Assembly (NCBI RefSeq): GCF_010179735.1
Contig: NZ_JAAEEH010000010.1
Location: forward strand, 18,648-82,647
Reading direction: 5' to 3'
DNA: 64,000 nt
DNA from: Anaerotalea alkaliphila
GTDB lineage: Bacteria > Bacillota > Clostridia > Lachnospirales > Vallitaleaceae
A model generated the notes under the pieces. That model was not told where the DNA came from and did no database searches. It saw only the letters and a program-made list of their open reading frames with translations. The translations under genes and the position numbers were made by a program. This document shows, piece by piece, positions 34,087 to 42,836 of this stretch; positions within the stretch are counted from its first letter, which is position 1; every line of letters begins with the position of its first letter.

Positions 34087-35804
34087 GGGTATCCTCCTTT
34101 CAGGGGCAGGCGGAAGCTGATGTTGGTTCCGGCACCCTCCTCCGATTCGATGGTCAGGCCGGTGTGGTAGATGCCCTGCAGCCTGGCCTGGACGTTCCGC
34201 AAGCCGATTCCCGTATGGCCGCCGTTCCCAGCCACAGCGGCTTTCGGAGCCTCCCCGTCCGGATCCAGCAGCCGCCTTACTTGCTCCGGGGACATGCCTT
34301 TGCCGTTGTCCGAAATTCGGATGAGGACCTCGTCCCCCTCTTTTTTGGCGGAAATCCGGAGCTCCCCATCCATCCGCAGGGTGCTCAGGCCATGCTTCAG
34401 GGCGTTTTCCACAATGGGCTGCAGCAGGAGGGGCGGGACCATGCACTTGATGTCGTCTTCGATTTCATAGAAGACCTTCAAACGGTCGGAGAAGCGCGCC
34501 TCCTCGATGCTCAGGTAGCTGTCCACATGCTGGAGTTCCTGTTCGAAAGGGACGAACTCCTCCGTTGTCTTGAATCCGGTCCGGAGGTAGAAGCTCAGTT
34601 TGGTCAGCAGTTCCCTGGCCCGGGGCGCATCCGTGCGGCAGAAGGCGATGATCGTATTCAGGGCGTTGAAGAGGAAGTGGGGATGGATCTGGGCCTGCAG
34701 CATCTTCAGCTCCGTCCTGGCAAGAAGTTCCCTTTGATGGGTCAGCTGGCTCAGTTCCAGCTGGGTTGAAAACAGGTGGCCGAGGCCTTTCGCCAACTCG
34801 GTTTCGGAGGAGGATATGCCGTTGGCCCGGGACTGGTACAGCTTCAGGGTCCCGATCAGCTGGTCCCGCATCAGGAGGGGGACGACGATGGCGGACTGGA
34901 GCCTGCAGCCGGGATTCCTGCACTCGATGCCTTCCCGGTTGTGCGCCACGAAGACCTGGCCGGTTTCGATGGCTTTCCTTGTGATTTCCGTGTGGATCGG
35001 CTGGTCGGGGCGATGGTGGTCGCTGCCCACCCCCGCATGGGCCAGGATGTGGGTCCTGTCGGTGATGGAGACGGCGCTGACGCCGGTGGAGGCCAGGATG
35101 ATGTCCGCAGTCTCTTGGGCGGAGGCCTTGTCGAGTCCGTTGCGCAGGATGGGGAGCGTCTTGGTGGCGATGTTCAGGGCCAGCTGCGCCTTGACGGCCG
35201 CCGCCCGCTCGTTCTCCTCGTGGATCTGCTCGATGAGCAGGATGAAGGCGGCCGTCCCTGCGGAATTGATGACGCTCATGGGCAGGAAGATGAGCTTGAC
35301 CAGGTGGAGGGCGGATTCGAAGGGCCTGGCGATCAGCAGGATGATGCCCATCTGGATCGCCTCTATGAGGATGGTCAGGAGGCCGCCCCACAGCCAGCGG
35401 TTCGTCTGGCGGTCGATGACCCGTTTGGCATTTCCGGCGATGACGCCGCCGATGATGGTGGAGATGCCGCAGGCGATGGCGGTGAACCTTCCCTCCGGCA
35501 GCAGCATCCGGTGCACCCCTGCCAGAACCCCCGCCAGGGTGCCCACCCAAGGCCCCCCGAACAGGCCCGCCACCACCACCCCGATGGAACGGGAGTTGGC
35601 GATGGCATCGTCCACCTGGACGCCCGTATAGGTCCCGACGATGCCCAAGCCCCCGAAGATGAGGGAGAAAAGGAGGATGTCGCGTCGCTCCAGCTTGTCC
35701 TTCAGGAGGTAGTCCTTCATGAAGCGCGTGCGCGACAGGACGAAGGCCACAAGGACAAGCACCCCCAGTTTGTTGAAAAGACTACCTAGAAGATCCAGAA
35801 GCAT
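34071..35804 (-). CDS. LytS/BtsS-type sensor histidine kinase (5TM-GAF-His_kinase)
   Basis: 577 residues. The N-terminal 5TM-5TMR LYT region (about 1-190) has NSRSIGVVVAGLFGGPWVGTLAGVLAGVHR, typical of LytS and BtsS. A GAF domain (about 215-355) contains paired cysteines (ECRNPGC). The kinase core carries the phospho-His in QIHPHFLFNALNTI, N-box QPIVENALKHGL and G-box HTGIGLRNVQ. BtsS in E. coli senses extracellular pyruvate; the same role here is inference from family and position next to cstA. The ATG at 35804 follows AGAGGTG. Confidence 0.9.
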   Translation of the reverse strand: MLLDLLGSLFNKLGVLVLVAFVLSRTRFMKDYLLKDKLERRDILLFSLIFGGLGIVGTYTGVQVDDAIANSRSIGVVVAGLFGGPWVGTLAGVLAGVHRMLLPEGRFTAIACGISTIIGGVIAGNAKRVIDRQTNRWLWGGLLTILIEAIQMGIILLIARPFESALHLVKLIFLPMSVINSAGTAAFILLIEQIHEENERAAAVKAQLALNIATKTLPILRNGLDKASAQETADIILASTGVSAVSITDRTHILAHAGVGSDHHRPDQPIHTEITRKAIETGQVFVAHNREGIECRNPGCRLQSAIVVPLLMRDQLIGTLKLYQSRANGISSSETELAKGLGHLFSTQLELSQLTHQRELLARTELKMLQAQIHPHFLFNALNTIIAFCRTDAPRARELLTKLSFYLRTGFKTTEEFVPFEQELQHVDSYLSIEEARFSDRLKVFYEIEDDIKCMVPPLLLQPIVENALKHGLSTLRMDGELRISAKKEGDEVLIRISDNGKGMSPEQVRRLLDPDGEAPKAAVAGNGGHTGIGLRNVQARLQGIYHTGLTIESEEGAGTNISFRLPLKGGYPWPSK

Positions 35805-35838
35805 GGGACACCTCTTTCGCAGGACAGAAGCAGTGTGT

Positions 35839-35892
35839 GCCGTCAGGGAGGTCGGGGGGCAAGCCCGCTTGTTCCCCGACCTCCCTGACGGC
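35839..35892. other. Perfect 19-bp inverted repeat in the lytS leader
   Basis: Arms 35839-35857 and 35874-35892 (GCCGTCAGGGAGGTCGGGG and its complement) around a 16-nt loop. It lies 35 bp upstream of lytS in its leader and has no T-run. GCCGTC appears again at 35913-35918, allowing an alternative pairing. Confidence 0.6.
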
Positions 35893-35942
35893 AATGTGTG
35901 CAAAGCACGAATGCCGTCGGTTCGCAGTACCGCCACAAACCA

Positions 35943-35951
35943 ATTCTACCA
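35943..35951 (-). promoter_or_regulatory. Extended -10 promoter of lytS
   Basis: On the minus strand TGGTAGAAT. It would give a leader of about 130 nt containing the 19-bp hairpin. Confidence 0.45.
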
Positions 35952-36023
35952 CATTCCATCCTGGAGTCCCATCCAAAAAAAAGGCAGGGAAGCAAATTTT
36001 TCACAGGATTTTCATGGATCCCA

Positions 36024-36032
36024 TGCTATACT
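36024..36032 (+). promoter_or_regulatory. Extended -10 promoter of the response regulator at 36090
   Basis: TGCTATACT: TGn before TATACT. No good -35. Confidence 0.55.
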
Positions 36033-36089
36033 GAAGCCAGGGGAAGACGGTAAAAAACCGTCCCGCCAAAAGGTCAGGAGGGATGCAGG

Positions 36090-36788
36090 GTGAAGAAGAT
36101 ACTGGTGGTCGACGATGAATTTGGGATCCTGGAAGTGGTCCAGGCCTATCTGCGGAAGGAAGGGTACGAGGTCTATACGGCCACGGCGGGCAACGAGGCC
36201 CTGGGGCTGTTCGAAGGGATCCGTCCGGACTTCGTGGTCCTGGACCTGATGCTTCCGGACCTTTCCGGGGAGGAAATCTGCAGGAGGATCCGGGAGCGGT
36301 CCGATGTCCCCATCCTTATGCTTACGGCCAAGAAGGAGGAGGAGGACCGGATCAGGGGGCTTGAGTTGGGGGCGGACGACTATCTGACCAAACCCTTCAG
36401 CCCCAAGGAGCTGGTCATGCGCGTGAAGGCCATCCTCCGCAGGACAGGCCCGGAAACCTACGTGGAGCGGGACGAGCTTTCCTTCAACCACGGGGACCTG
36501 GTGATCGAGAAGGTGGAGCGGGTGGTCCGCAAAGCGGGGCAGGTGTTGGACCTGACCAGAAACGAATACCAGCTGCTGACCACCTTTGCGGAGAACGTGC
36601 AGCGGACCTTCACCCGGGAGCAGCTCATCGAATCTTCCTTCGGCTACGACTACCTGGCCTATGACAGGACCATCGACGTGTACGTGAAGAACCTACGGAA
36701 GAAGATCGAGGATGACATCAAATCCCCCGTTTACATCCTTACGGTGTACGGGGTGGGCTACAAATTCAAGGGGGAGAGGGACCTATGA
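36090..36788 (+). CDS. OmpR-family response regulator
   Basis: 232 residues. Receiver: VDDEFG, phospho-acceptor in VVLDLMLPD (about Asp 51), LTAKKEEED, Lys in TKPFSP. Winged helix (about 130-232) ending TVYGVGYKFKG. GTG start after AGGAGGGA. It overlaps the kinase gene by four bases (ATGA). No obvious target beside it; the amylase gene is next downstream. Confidence 0.92.
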   Translation: MKKILVVDDEFGILEVVQAYLRKEGYEVYTATAGNEALGLFEGIRPDFVVLDLMLPDLSGEEICRRIRERSDVPILMLTAKKEEEDRIRGLELGADDYLTKPFSPKELVMRVKAILRRTGPETYVERDELSFNHGDLVIEKVERVVRKAGQVLDLTRNEYQLLTTFAENVQRTFTREQLIESSFGYDYLAYDRTIDVYVKNLRKKIEDDIKSPVYILTVYGVGYKFKGERDL

Positions 36789-38140
36789 GGAGCATGGAAG
36801 AGGTGATCCGGAGGAAGCTGCTGAAGCTGTCGGTCCTGATCCTTGCGCTGGTGGCGCTGCTGAGCAACGCGGGCATGCTGTGGGCCTTCGGAGGCTATCT
36901 CCGGGAGAGCAGGAAGGAGGAGGACCTGGAGCTGGTGCGGACGGTGGAGGCCGTGATGGCCGACGGACGTCTGGAGAACACGGAGCGATCCGGACTGATG
37001 CAGGCGGCCAACCAGTTGGGCGTGCATGTGCAGCTGCAACTTGAGGATGCGGTGGTGCTGGACTCCCTCCAGGGAAGGGGGCACGGCATGATGGGGAACC
37101 GTACGGCCCGGCTGGAGCAGGCGGTCCTTGTCTACAAGGAGTACAGCCTGAAGGTCCCCGGCCTGGAAGGTCTTGTGCTCAAGGTGGGACGGACCCAGGG
37201 GTGGTTCCTGTCGGTGACGGAACAGTCCTTCATCCTCGGGATGAACCTGCTGTATCTGGGGGTTTTCCTGTTGGCGCTGGGTGTGGTGGCGGTGACGGGG
37301 CGGAAGGTTTCCAGACAGCTTTCCCGTCCCGTCACCGCCATCCAGCAGGCCACAGAGAAGATCCGGAGGGGGGATTACAGCGGGGTGGAGCTTGCGGAGG
37401 ACTCCACACTGGAGCTGCACAACCTGTCCGGGGCCATCCAGGAGCTGGCCCGTCAGCTGGCAAAACAGGAGGAGATCCGAAAACGGATGACCACGGACAT
37501 CGCCCACGAGATGCGGAGCCCCCTGGCGGTGGTGCGCAGCCAGATCGAGGCCATGATGGACGGGGTCCTGGAAGTGGATCACGAGCGGTTCGCCCGCCTG
37601 GACGGGGAAATCATGCGCCTGACGAAGCTGCTGGAGGACCTGAACGAGCTTTCCATCGTGGAGAACGAGCTCTACACCCTCCACCGGACACGCTTCGACC
37701 TGTCCGGCCTGGTGGAGGAGAGCGTGGAGCGCTTCGGCCCCATGTACGAATCCAAGGGGCTGGAGCTGCGGAAGGAAATCAGGCCGGGGCTGTTCTTCCA
37801 TGGGGATCCGGACCGGATGGCCCAGGTCCTGAACAACCTGCTTTCCAACAGCTGCAAGTACACGGACGCAGGGTTTGCCCGGGTCCGGCTGGAAGGAACG
37901 GAACAGGCGTGGACCCTCACGGTGGAGGACACGGGCATCGGGATTCCGGAGAAGGACCTGCCCTACATCTTCGACCGGTTCTACCGGGTGGACCCTTCCA
38001 GAAGCCGCCTGACCGGCGGTGCAGGCATCGGTTTGGCCATCGTGCGCAAGATTGCGGACGCCCATGGTCTGGAGGTGGAGGCGGGTCCGGGCGGCACCGG
38101 AGGAACCCGGTTCGCGTTGCGCCACAAATCAAATCAATGA
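36785..38140 (+). CDS. Membrane sensor histidine kinase
   Basis: 451 residues. Two membrane helices (about 13-38 and 150-173) flank a roughly 110-residue outer sensor; then HAMP (about 175-225), HisKA box TTDIAHEMRSPLAVV (His about 241), N-box NLLSNSCKYT, G1 DTGIGIP, F-box IFDRFYRVD, G2 GAGIGLAI. It partners the regulator upstream. A 38-bp gap with no terminator separates it from the amylase gene, so read-through is possible. Confidence 0.92.
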   Translation: MRSMEEVIRRKLLKLSVLILALVALLSNAGMLWAFGGYLRESRKEEDLELVRTVEAVMADGRLENTERSGLMQAANQLGVHVQLQLEDAVVLDSLQGRGHGMMGNRTARLEQAVLVYKEYSLKVPGLEGLVLKVGRTQGWFLSVTEQSFILGMNLLYLGVFLLALGVVAVTGRKVSRQLSRPVTAIQQATEKIRRGDYSGVELAEDSTLELHNLSGAIQELARQLAKQEEIRKRMTTDIAHEMRSPLAVVRSQIEAMMDGVLEVDHERFARLDGEIMRLTKLLEDLNELSIVENELYTLHRTRFDLSGLVEESVERFGPMYESKGLELRKEIRPGLFFHGDPDRMAQVLNNLLSNSCKYTDAGFARVRLEGTEQAWTLTVEDTGIGIPEKDLPYIFDRFYRVDPSRSRLTGGAGIGLAIVRKIADAHGLEVEAGPGGTGGTRFALRHKSNQ

Positions 38141-38178
38141 AATCGGTTGCGCGGGCAACCGGGAAAGAGGTGTGGATG

Positions 38179-41100
38179 ATGGGTTGGAAAGCAAGCGTGT
38201 ATTCCGACGGCTCCTCCTATTTTGTGCGTCCCCAGGCCCCCAGGCTGGGGGAACTGGTGGAGATCCGTCTGCGGATGCGGAAGAACGAGGAGGTGAAGGG
38301 CGTGAAGCTGCGCAGGGTGCTGAACGGAAGCGAATCCCTGCAGTCCATGGAGCGCTTGGAGGAGGGTGGGAAATGGCTGGTCTTTCGCCTTTCCATCCCC
38401 ATGAACCAGCCCCGGATCCGCTACCACTTCTACATTTACACGGAAAGGGAGATCCTCTTCTACAACCAGCTGGAGCTATCCGACACCATGCCCACGGAAG
38501 ACGGGGACTTCAAGCTGGTGGCGGGATACCAGGGGCCCGACTGGGTCCGCAGCTCCGTGTTCTACCAGATTTTTCCGGACCGGTTCTGCAACGGGAATCC
38601 GGAGAACGACGTCCGGGACGGGGAATACACCTTCGACGGACACCCCACCGTGAAGATGGACTGGAACGAGCCGCCTAGGGAGTACCAGGATGTCTTCTGC
38701 CTGGACTTCTACGGAGGGGACCTGGAAGGGGTGGAGCAGAAGATCCCCTATTTTCAGGAGATGGGCTTCAACGCCCTCTACCTCAACCCCATCTTCCATT
38801 CCGCCACCTCCCATCGGTACGACTGCCTGGACTACTTCCGGGTGGATCCCCATCTGGGAGGGGACACTGCCCTGTCTTCCCTCACCGGTGCCCTCCGGCG
38901 GGAGGGGATGAAGGTGGTGGTGGATGTTTCCATCAACCACACCGGCACCGCCCACAAATGGTTCAACAAGGAGAACGTCTTCTTCCCTCCGGAGGTGGGC
39001 GCCTTCCAGAATCCCGGAGCCCCGGAGAGGGATTACTACTTCTTCCTGGAGGATAACGACTACCACAAATGGTATGGGGTGGAAACCCTGCCCACCCTGA
39101 ACTACACCTCCGGAAGGCTCCGGGACATCCTGTACCGGAGGGAGGACTCTATGGTGAAGAAGTGGCTGAAGCCGCCCTACGCCATCGACGGCTGGCGCTT
39201 CGACGTGGCCAACGACATGGCGCGGAACGACGCCATCGACCTGTCCCAGGAAGTCTGGCGGGAGATTTTCACCCACATCAAGGGGGTGGCCCCCCAGGCC
39301 TATGTGCTGGCGGAACAATGGATGGACTGCGCGGAATACCTCCAGGGGGACATGTGGGACAGCCCCATGAACTACTTCGGCTGCGCCCGTCCCATCCGCC
39401 AGTTCGTGGGGGAACAGGACCTGTTCATCGGCCGGGATCCGGACCTGCGGGAGGTGAAGGCCCCCATGGGGGCGGAGCAGCTGCGGAAGAGGATCCTCCA
39501 GCACTTCGGGAGGATGCCCCACCAGCTTGCCCTGAACCAGTTCAACCTGCTGGACAGCCATGACACCCCCAGGTTGCACAACAATCCGGAAATCGCCCCC
39601 GGCGCCGTCGCCATCGCCGTCCAGATGCTCTTCACCCTTCCGGGGGTGCCCAGCGTCTACTACGGGGACGAGGTGGGCCTTTCCGGCGGAATGGAAACCG
39701 TGGAGGGATGCCGCCATCCCATGGAGTGGAATCCGGAGAAATGGAACAAGGAAACCGTCCGTCTTTACAGGACATTGGCAAGGCTGAAGCGGGAAAACCC
39801 CTGCCTCCACGAGGGCGGATTCAAATTCCTGCTGGCCCGGGGGAGGACGGTGGTATGGGCCCGGTTCACACCCACGGAAGCCCTGGTGCTGGCGGCCTCC
39901 ATGGAGGCGGAAGCCCAAACTGCAGCCATCCCCCTGGGGGACATCGGTGTGGACGACGGCTGGACCTGGTCTGAAGTCCTGGGCAAGCCGGTGGACATGG
40001 CTTGGGACCCTTCCGGCGAAACCCTGCACCTGCATCTTCCCGCCGGGGGCAGCCGGCTGCTGCGCTGGGTCAAGGACAAGCCAAGATTCGAGCACGCCCA
40101 CTGGACCTGGAACGCCAACATCTACGAAGTGAACATCCGGCAATACACCCCGGAGGGAACCTTCCGGGCCTTCCAGGAACACCTGCCCAGGCTGAAGGAG
40201 ATGGGCGTGGACATCCTGTGGCTCATGCCCATCCAGCCCATCGGCAGGAAGAACAGGAAGGGAACCTTGGGCAGCAACTATTCCGTCATGGACTACAAGG
40301 CATGCAATCCGGAGTTCGGGACGCTGGAGGAATTCAAGGCGCTGGTGGATGCGGCCCATGGCATGGGCATGCGGATCCTCCTGGACTGGGTGGCCAACCA
40401 TACGGCCTGGGACCATGTCTGGACCACCCTGCATCCCGAATGGTACCTGAAGGATGATAAGGGGGAAATCCATTCCTATGTCTACGACAATGGAAAGGAG
40501 CTGGAGTACTGGACCGACGTGGTGGGTCTGGACTACGGGAATCCGGAGGTCTGGGACGCCATGGAGGACGCGCTGCAGTACTGGATCCGGGAAACGGACA
40601 TCGACGGATACCGGTGTGATGTGGCCGGTCTGCTGCCCACCGGATTCTGGGAAAGGGCTCGGGAAAAAATGGAGGAAATCAAGAAGGTCTTCCTGCTGGC
40701 TGAGTGGTCCACGGTGGAGCTTCACGAGAAGGCCTTCGACATGACCTACGATTGGGGAATCTACGACCGGATGGGGGAAATAGCCAAGGGGGAAGCGACC
40801 GCCCTGGACCTGAAGGCGTACACGGAGAAGGCCTTGGCGGCTTATCCGGAAGACGCCTACCGGATGGTCTTCACCAGCAACCACGACAAGAACGCCTGGG
40901 AGGACTCCGACCTGGAAATGTACGGCGACAGGTTCAGAACATTTGCGGCCCTGGCGGCGGTCCTTCCGGGCATGCCCCTGATTTACGGAGGACAGGAGTC
41001 GGGTCTGGACAAGCGGATTTCCTTCTTCGAGAAGGACCCCATCGACTGGAAGGACTACGAGCATGCGGAATTCTACAAGGGGTTGCTGCAGCTGAAAAGG

Positions 41101-41343
41101 GGGAACCAGGCCCTTTGGAACGGCCAATACGGGGGGGACATGGAGGTCCTGGACTGCAGCGGGAAGGATGTTTTCGCATTCCAAAGGACAAAAGGCTCCA
41201 ACCGGGTGACGGCCGTGTTCAACCTTTCCGACAGGAAACACGAGGTGGAAGTGGACGGCAAGGCCATTTCCCTGGATCCCTGGGGCTTTGGGATCCTGGT
41301 GTGGCCAGGGGATGGAAAAGGAGGAGAGGACATGGACCGCTAG
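38179..41343 (+). CDS. Giant glycosidase with two GH13 alpha-amylase domains
   Basis: 1054 residues, no signal peptide, so cytoplasmic. Residues about 1-120 form a neopullulanase-type N-domain. The first GH13 barrel (about 125-600) has GWRFDVAND (nucleophile Asp about 341), LAEQW (acid/base Glu about 378) and SHDTPR (Asp about 461), resembling neopullulanase or cyclomaltodextrinase. The second barrel (about 640-1040) has GYRCDVAG (Asp about 813), LLAEWS (Glu about 842) and SNHDKN (Asp about 901), more like trehalose-synthase/amylase types. All six catalytic acids are present, so both sites may be active on imported maltodextrins. The frame is continuous. ATG at 38176 is an alternative start; AAGAGGTG lies just upstream. 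Its stop overlaps that of mgtE on the other strand (CTAG). Confidence 0.88.
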   Translation: MGWKASVYSDGSSYFVRPQAPRLGELVEIRLRMRKNEEVKGVKLRRVLNGSESLQSMERLEEGGKWLVFRLSIPMNQPRIRYHFYIYTEREILFYNQLELSDTMPTEDGDFKLVAGYQGPDWVRSSVFYQIFPDRFCNGNPENDVRDGEYTFDGHPTVKMDWNEPPREYQDVFCLDFYGGDLEGVEQKIPYFQEMGFNALYLNPIFHSATSHRYDCLDYFRVDPHLGGDTALSSLTGALRREGMKVVVDVSINHTGTAHKWFNKENVFFPPEVGAFQNPGAPERDYYFFLEDNDYHKWYGVETLPTLNYTSGRLRDILYRREDSMVKKWLKPPYAIDGWRFDVANDMARNDAIDLSQEVWREIFTHIKGVAPQAYVLAEQWMDCAEYLQGDMWDSPMNYFGCARPIRQFVGEQDLFIGRDPDLREVKAPMGAEQLRKRILQHFGRMPHQLALNQFNLLDSHDTPRLHNNPEIAPGAVAIAVQMLFTLPGVPSVYYGDEVGLSGGMETVEGCRHPMEWNPEKWNKETVRLYRTLARLKRENPCLHEGGFKFLLARGRTVVWARFTPTEALVLAASMEAEAQTAAIPLGDIGVDDGWTWSEVLGKPVDMAWDPSGETLHLHLPAGGSRLLRWVKDKPRFEHAHWTWNANIYEVNIRQYTPEGTFRAFQEHLPRLKEMGVDILWLMPIQPIGRKNRKGTLGSNYSVMDYKACNPEFGTLEEFKALVDAAHGMGMRILLDWVANHTAWDHVWTTLHPEWYLKDDKGEIHSYVYDNGKELEYWTDVVGLDYGNPEVWDAMEDALQYWIRETDIDGYRCDVAGLLPTGFWERAREKMEEIKKVFLLAEWSTVELHEKAFDMTYDWGIYDRMGEIAKGEATALDLKAYTEKALAAYPEDAYRMVFTSNHDKNAWEDSDLEMYGDRFRTFAALAAVLPGMPLIYGGQESGLDKRISFFEKDPIDWKDYEHAEFYKGLLQLKRGNQALWNGQYGGDMEVLDCSGKDVFAFQRTKGSNRVTAVFNLSDRKHEVEVDGKAISLDPWGFGILVWPGDGKGGEDMDR

Positions 41344-42674
41344 AGTCCCAGGATGGCCTTGGAGAGGCTGAAGAAGGCCAGCAGGGCCACCGCATCCACA
41401 ACGGTGGTGATGAGGGGGCCCGCCATGATGGCAGGGTCCAACCGCAGCTTCTTGGCGATGATGGGAAGGGCCCCTCCCAGGACCTTTGCCAACACCACGG
41501 TCAGGAAGAGGCTGACCGCCACGGTGAAGGCGATCCGGATGTCGGTCCCCTCCAGGAAGTGGATCAGCAGGAAATTTATGGAGGAAAGGGCCGCCCCCAC
41601 GAGAAGGCTGACCCGCAGTTCCTTTCCCATGACCTTGAAGGCATCCTTCAGGCGGATCTCCTCCAGGGCGAGGCCGCGGATGACCAGGGTGGCGGACTGG
41701 GAACCGGCGTTGCCGCCCGTGTCCATGAGCCGGGGGATGAAGGCGGCCAGGATGACCACCGACTGGAGGACCTCCTCGAAGCTGCGGATGATGGAGCCGG
41801 TCAGGGTGGCGGAAACCATCAGGACCAGCAGCCAGACGATCCGGTGCCTTGCCAGGACAAAGGAGCTGGTCTTCAGGTAGGCCTCGTCGGAGGGTTCCAT
41901 GGCTGCCATCTTCTGGAAGTCCTCGGTGTTTTCCTGCTCGATGATGTCCACGATGTCGTCGATGGTGATGATGCCCACCAGCCTCTTTTCCTTGTCCACA
42001 ACAGGCATGGTGGTCAGGTCGTATTTCCGGAAGAGATGGGCAATCTCCTCCTGGTCCATGGAAGTGTCGATATGGACGATCTTTTTCTCCATGACGTTCC
42101 GGATCGGGGTGGCCTCTCCGGCCAGGATCAGGCGGCGGAGGGAGACGATGCCCACCAGCTTCCGGTTCTTGTCCATGACGTAGCAGTTGTTGATGGTCTC
42201 CTTGTCCACACCGGTCCTTCGGATGTAGGCCAGAGCCTGGGCGACGCTCATCTCCTCTTTCAGGTCCACATACTCGATGGTCATGATACTGCCTGCGGAA
42301 TTCTCCGGATACTGGAGGAAGCGGTTGATCAGACGCCTACGGTCGTCGTCGGTATTCTTCAGGATTTTCTTGACCATATTGGCGGGAAGCTCCTCCAGCA
42401 TGTCCACCGTATCGTCCAGGAAAAGGTCCTCCATGATGCGGGTGACTTCCTGGTCCGTGATGGTTTCAATCAGGTACTGCTTCTGCTCCTGGGGCATGTA
42501 GGAGAAGATGTCCGCCACCAGTTCCTTGGGAAGGAGGCGGAAGACGACCACCAGTTTTTCCCCCTTGATTTCCTCCAGGAGTTGTGCGATGTCGACTACG
42601 TTCAGATCCAGGAGCATCTGCCGCGCTTCATTGTAATTTCCATTCTCGATAAGCTCCAATAAACGTCTATGCAT
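41340..42674 (-). CDS. mgtE: Magnesium transporter MgtE
   Basis: 444 residues. The cytosolic N domain of helical repeats (1-130, LLELIENGNYNEARQML), two CBS domains (about 130-255) that sense Mg2+, a plug helix and five membrane helices (about 280-444). The pore signature is PRLMDTGGNAGSQSATL, and the ion-site Asp lies in the last helix (TTVVDAVALL). It is a gated Mg2+ channel. The ATG at 42674 follows GGAGG by 5 bases; the longer in-frame ATG at 42740 lacks a site. Convergent with the amylase gene. Confidence 0.92.
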   Translation of the reverse strand: MHRRLLELIENGNYNEARQMLLDLNVVDIAQLLEEIKGEKLVVVFRLLPKELVADIFSYMPQEQKQYLIETITDQEVTRIMEDLFLDDTVDMLEELPANMVKKILKNTDDDRRRLINRFLQYPENSAGSIMTIEYVDLKEEMSVAQALAYIRRTGVDKETINNCYVMDKNRKLVGIVSLRRLILAGEATPIRNVMEKKIVHIDTSMDQEEIAHLFRKYDLTTMPVVDKEKRLVGIITIDDIVDIIEQENTEDFQKMAAMEPSDEAYLKTSSFVLARHRIVWLLVLMVSATLTGSIIRSFEEVLQSVVILAAFIPRLMDTGGNAGSQSATLVIRGLALEEIRLKDAFKVMGKELRVSLLVGAALSSINFLLIHFLEGTDIRIAFTVAVSLFLTVVLAKVLGGALPIIAKKLRLDPAIMAGPLITTVVDAVALLAFFSLSKAILGL

Positions 42675-42726
42675 GAAAACCTCCACGGTCGGATTGTCGG
42701 GTGGAAACGCCTCTGTTTCCGCTTTT

Positions 42727-42735
42727 AGTATAGCA
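42727..42735 (-). promoter_or_regulatory. Extended -10 promoter of mgtE
   Basis: On the minus strand TGCTATACT, about 52 bp before the mgtE start. No Mg2+-riboswitch-sized leader fits. Confidence 0.55.
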
Positions 42736-42836
42736 GACATGGAAAGGGAAAAAAACACAATTTTCCTTCCAACCCCTTCCACATGGTTCCAATCCCATGT
42801 ACAATGAAGGAAAACGCAAGGGGGAGGAGGCAAGGG

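Noticed and set aside
37201..38175. In-frame extension of the amylase open frame upstream of 38176
   Set aside because: It overlaps the certain kinase gene out of frame and has low-complexity shadow composition; the ribosome binding site is at about 38164-38172.
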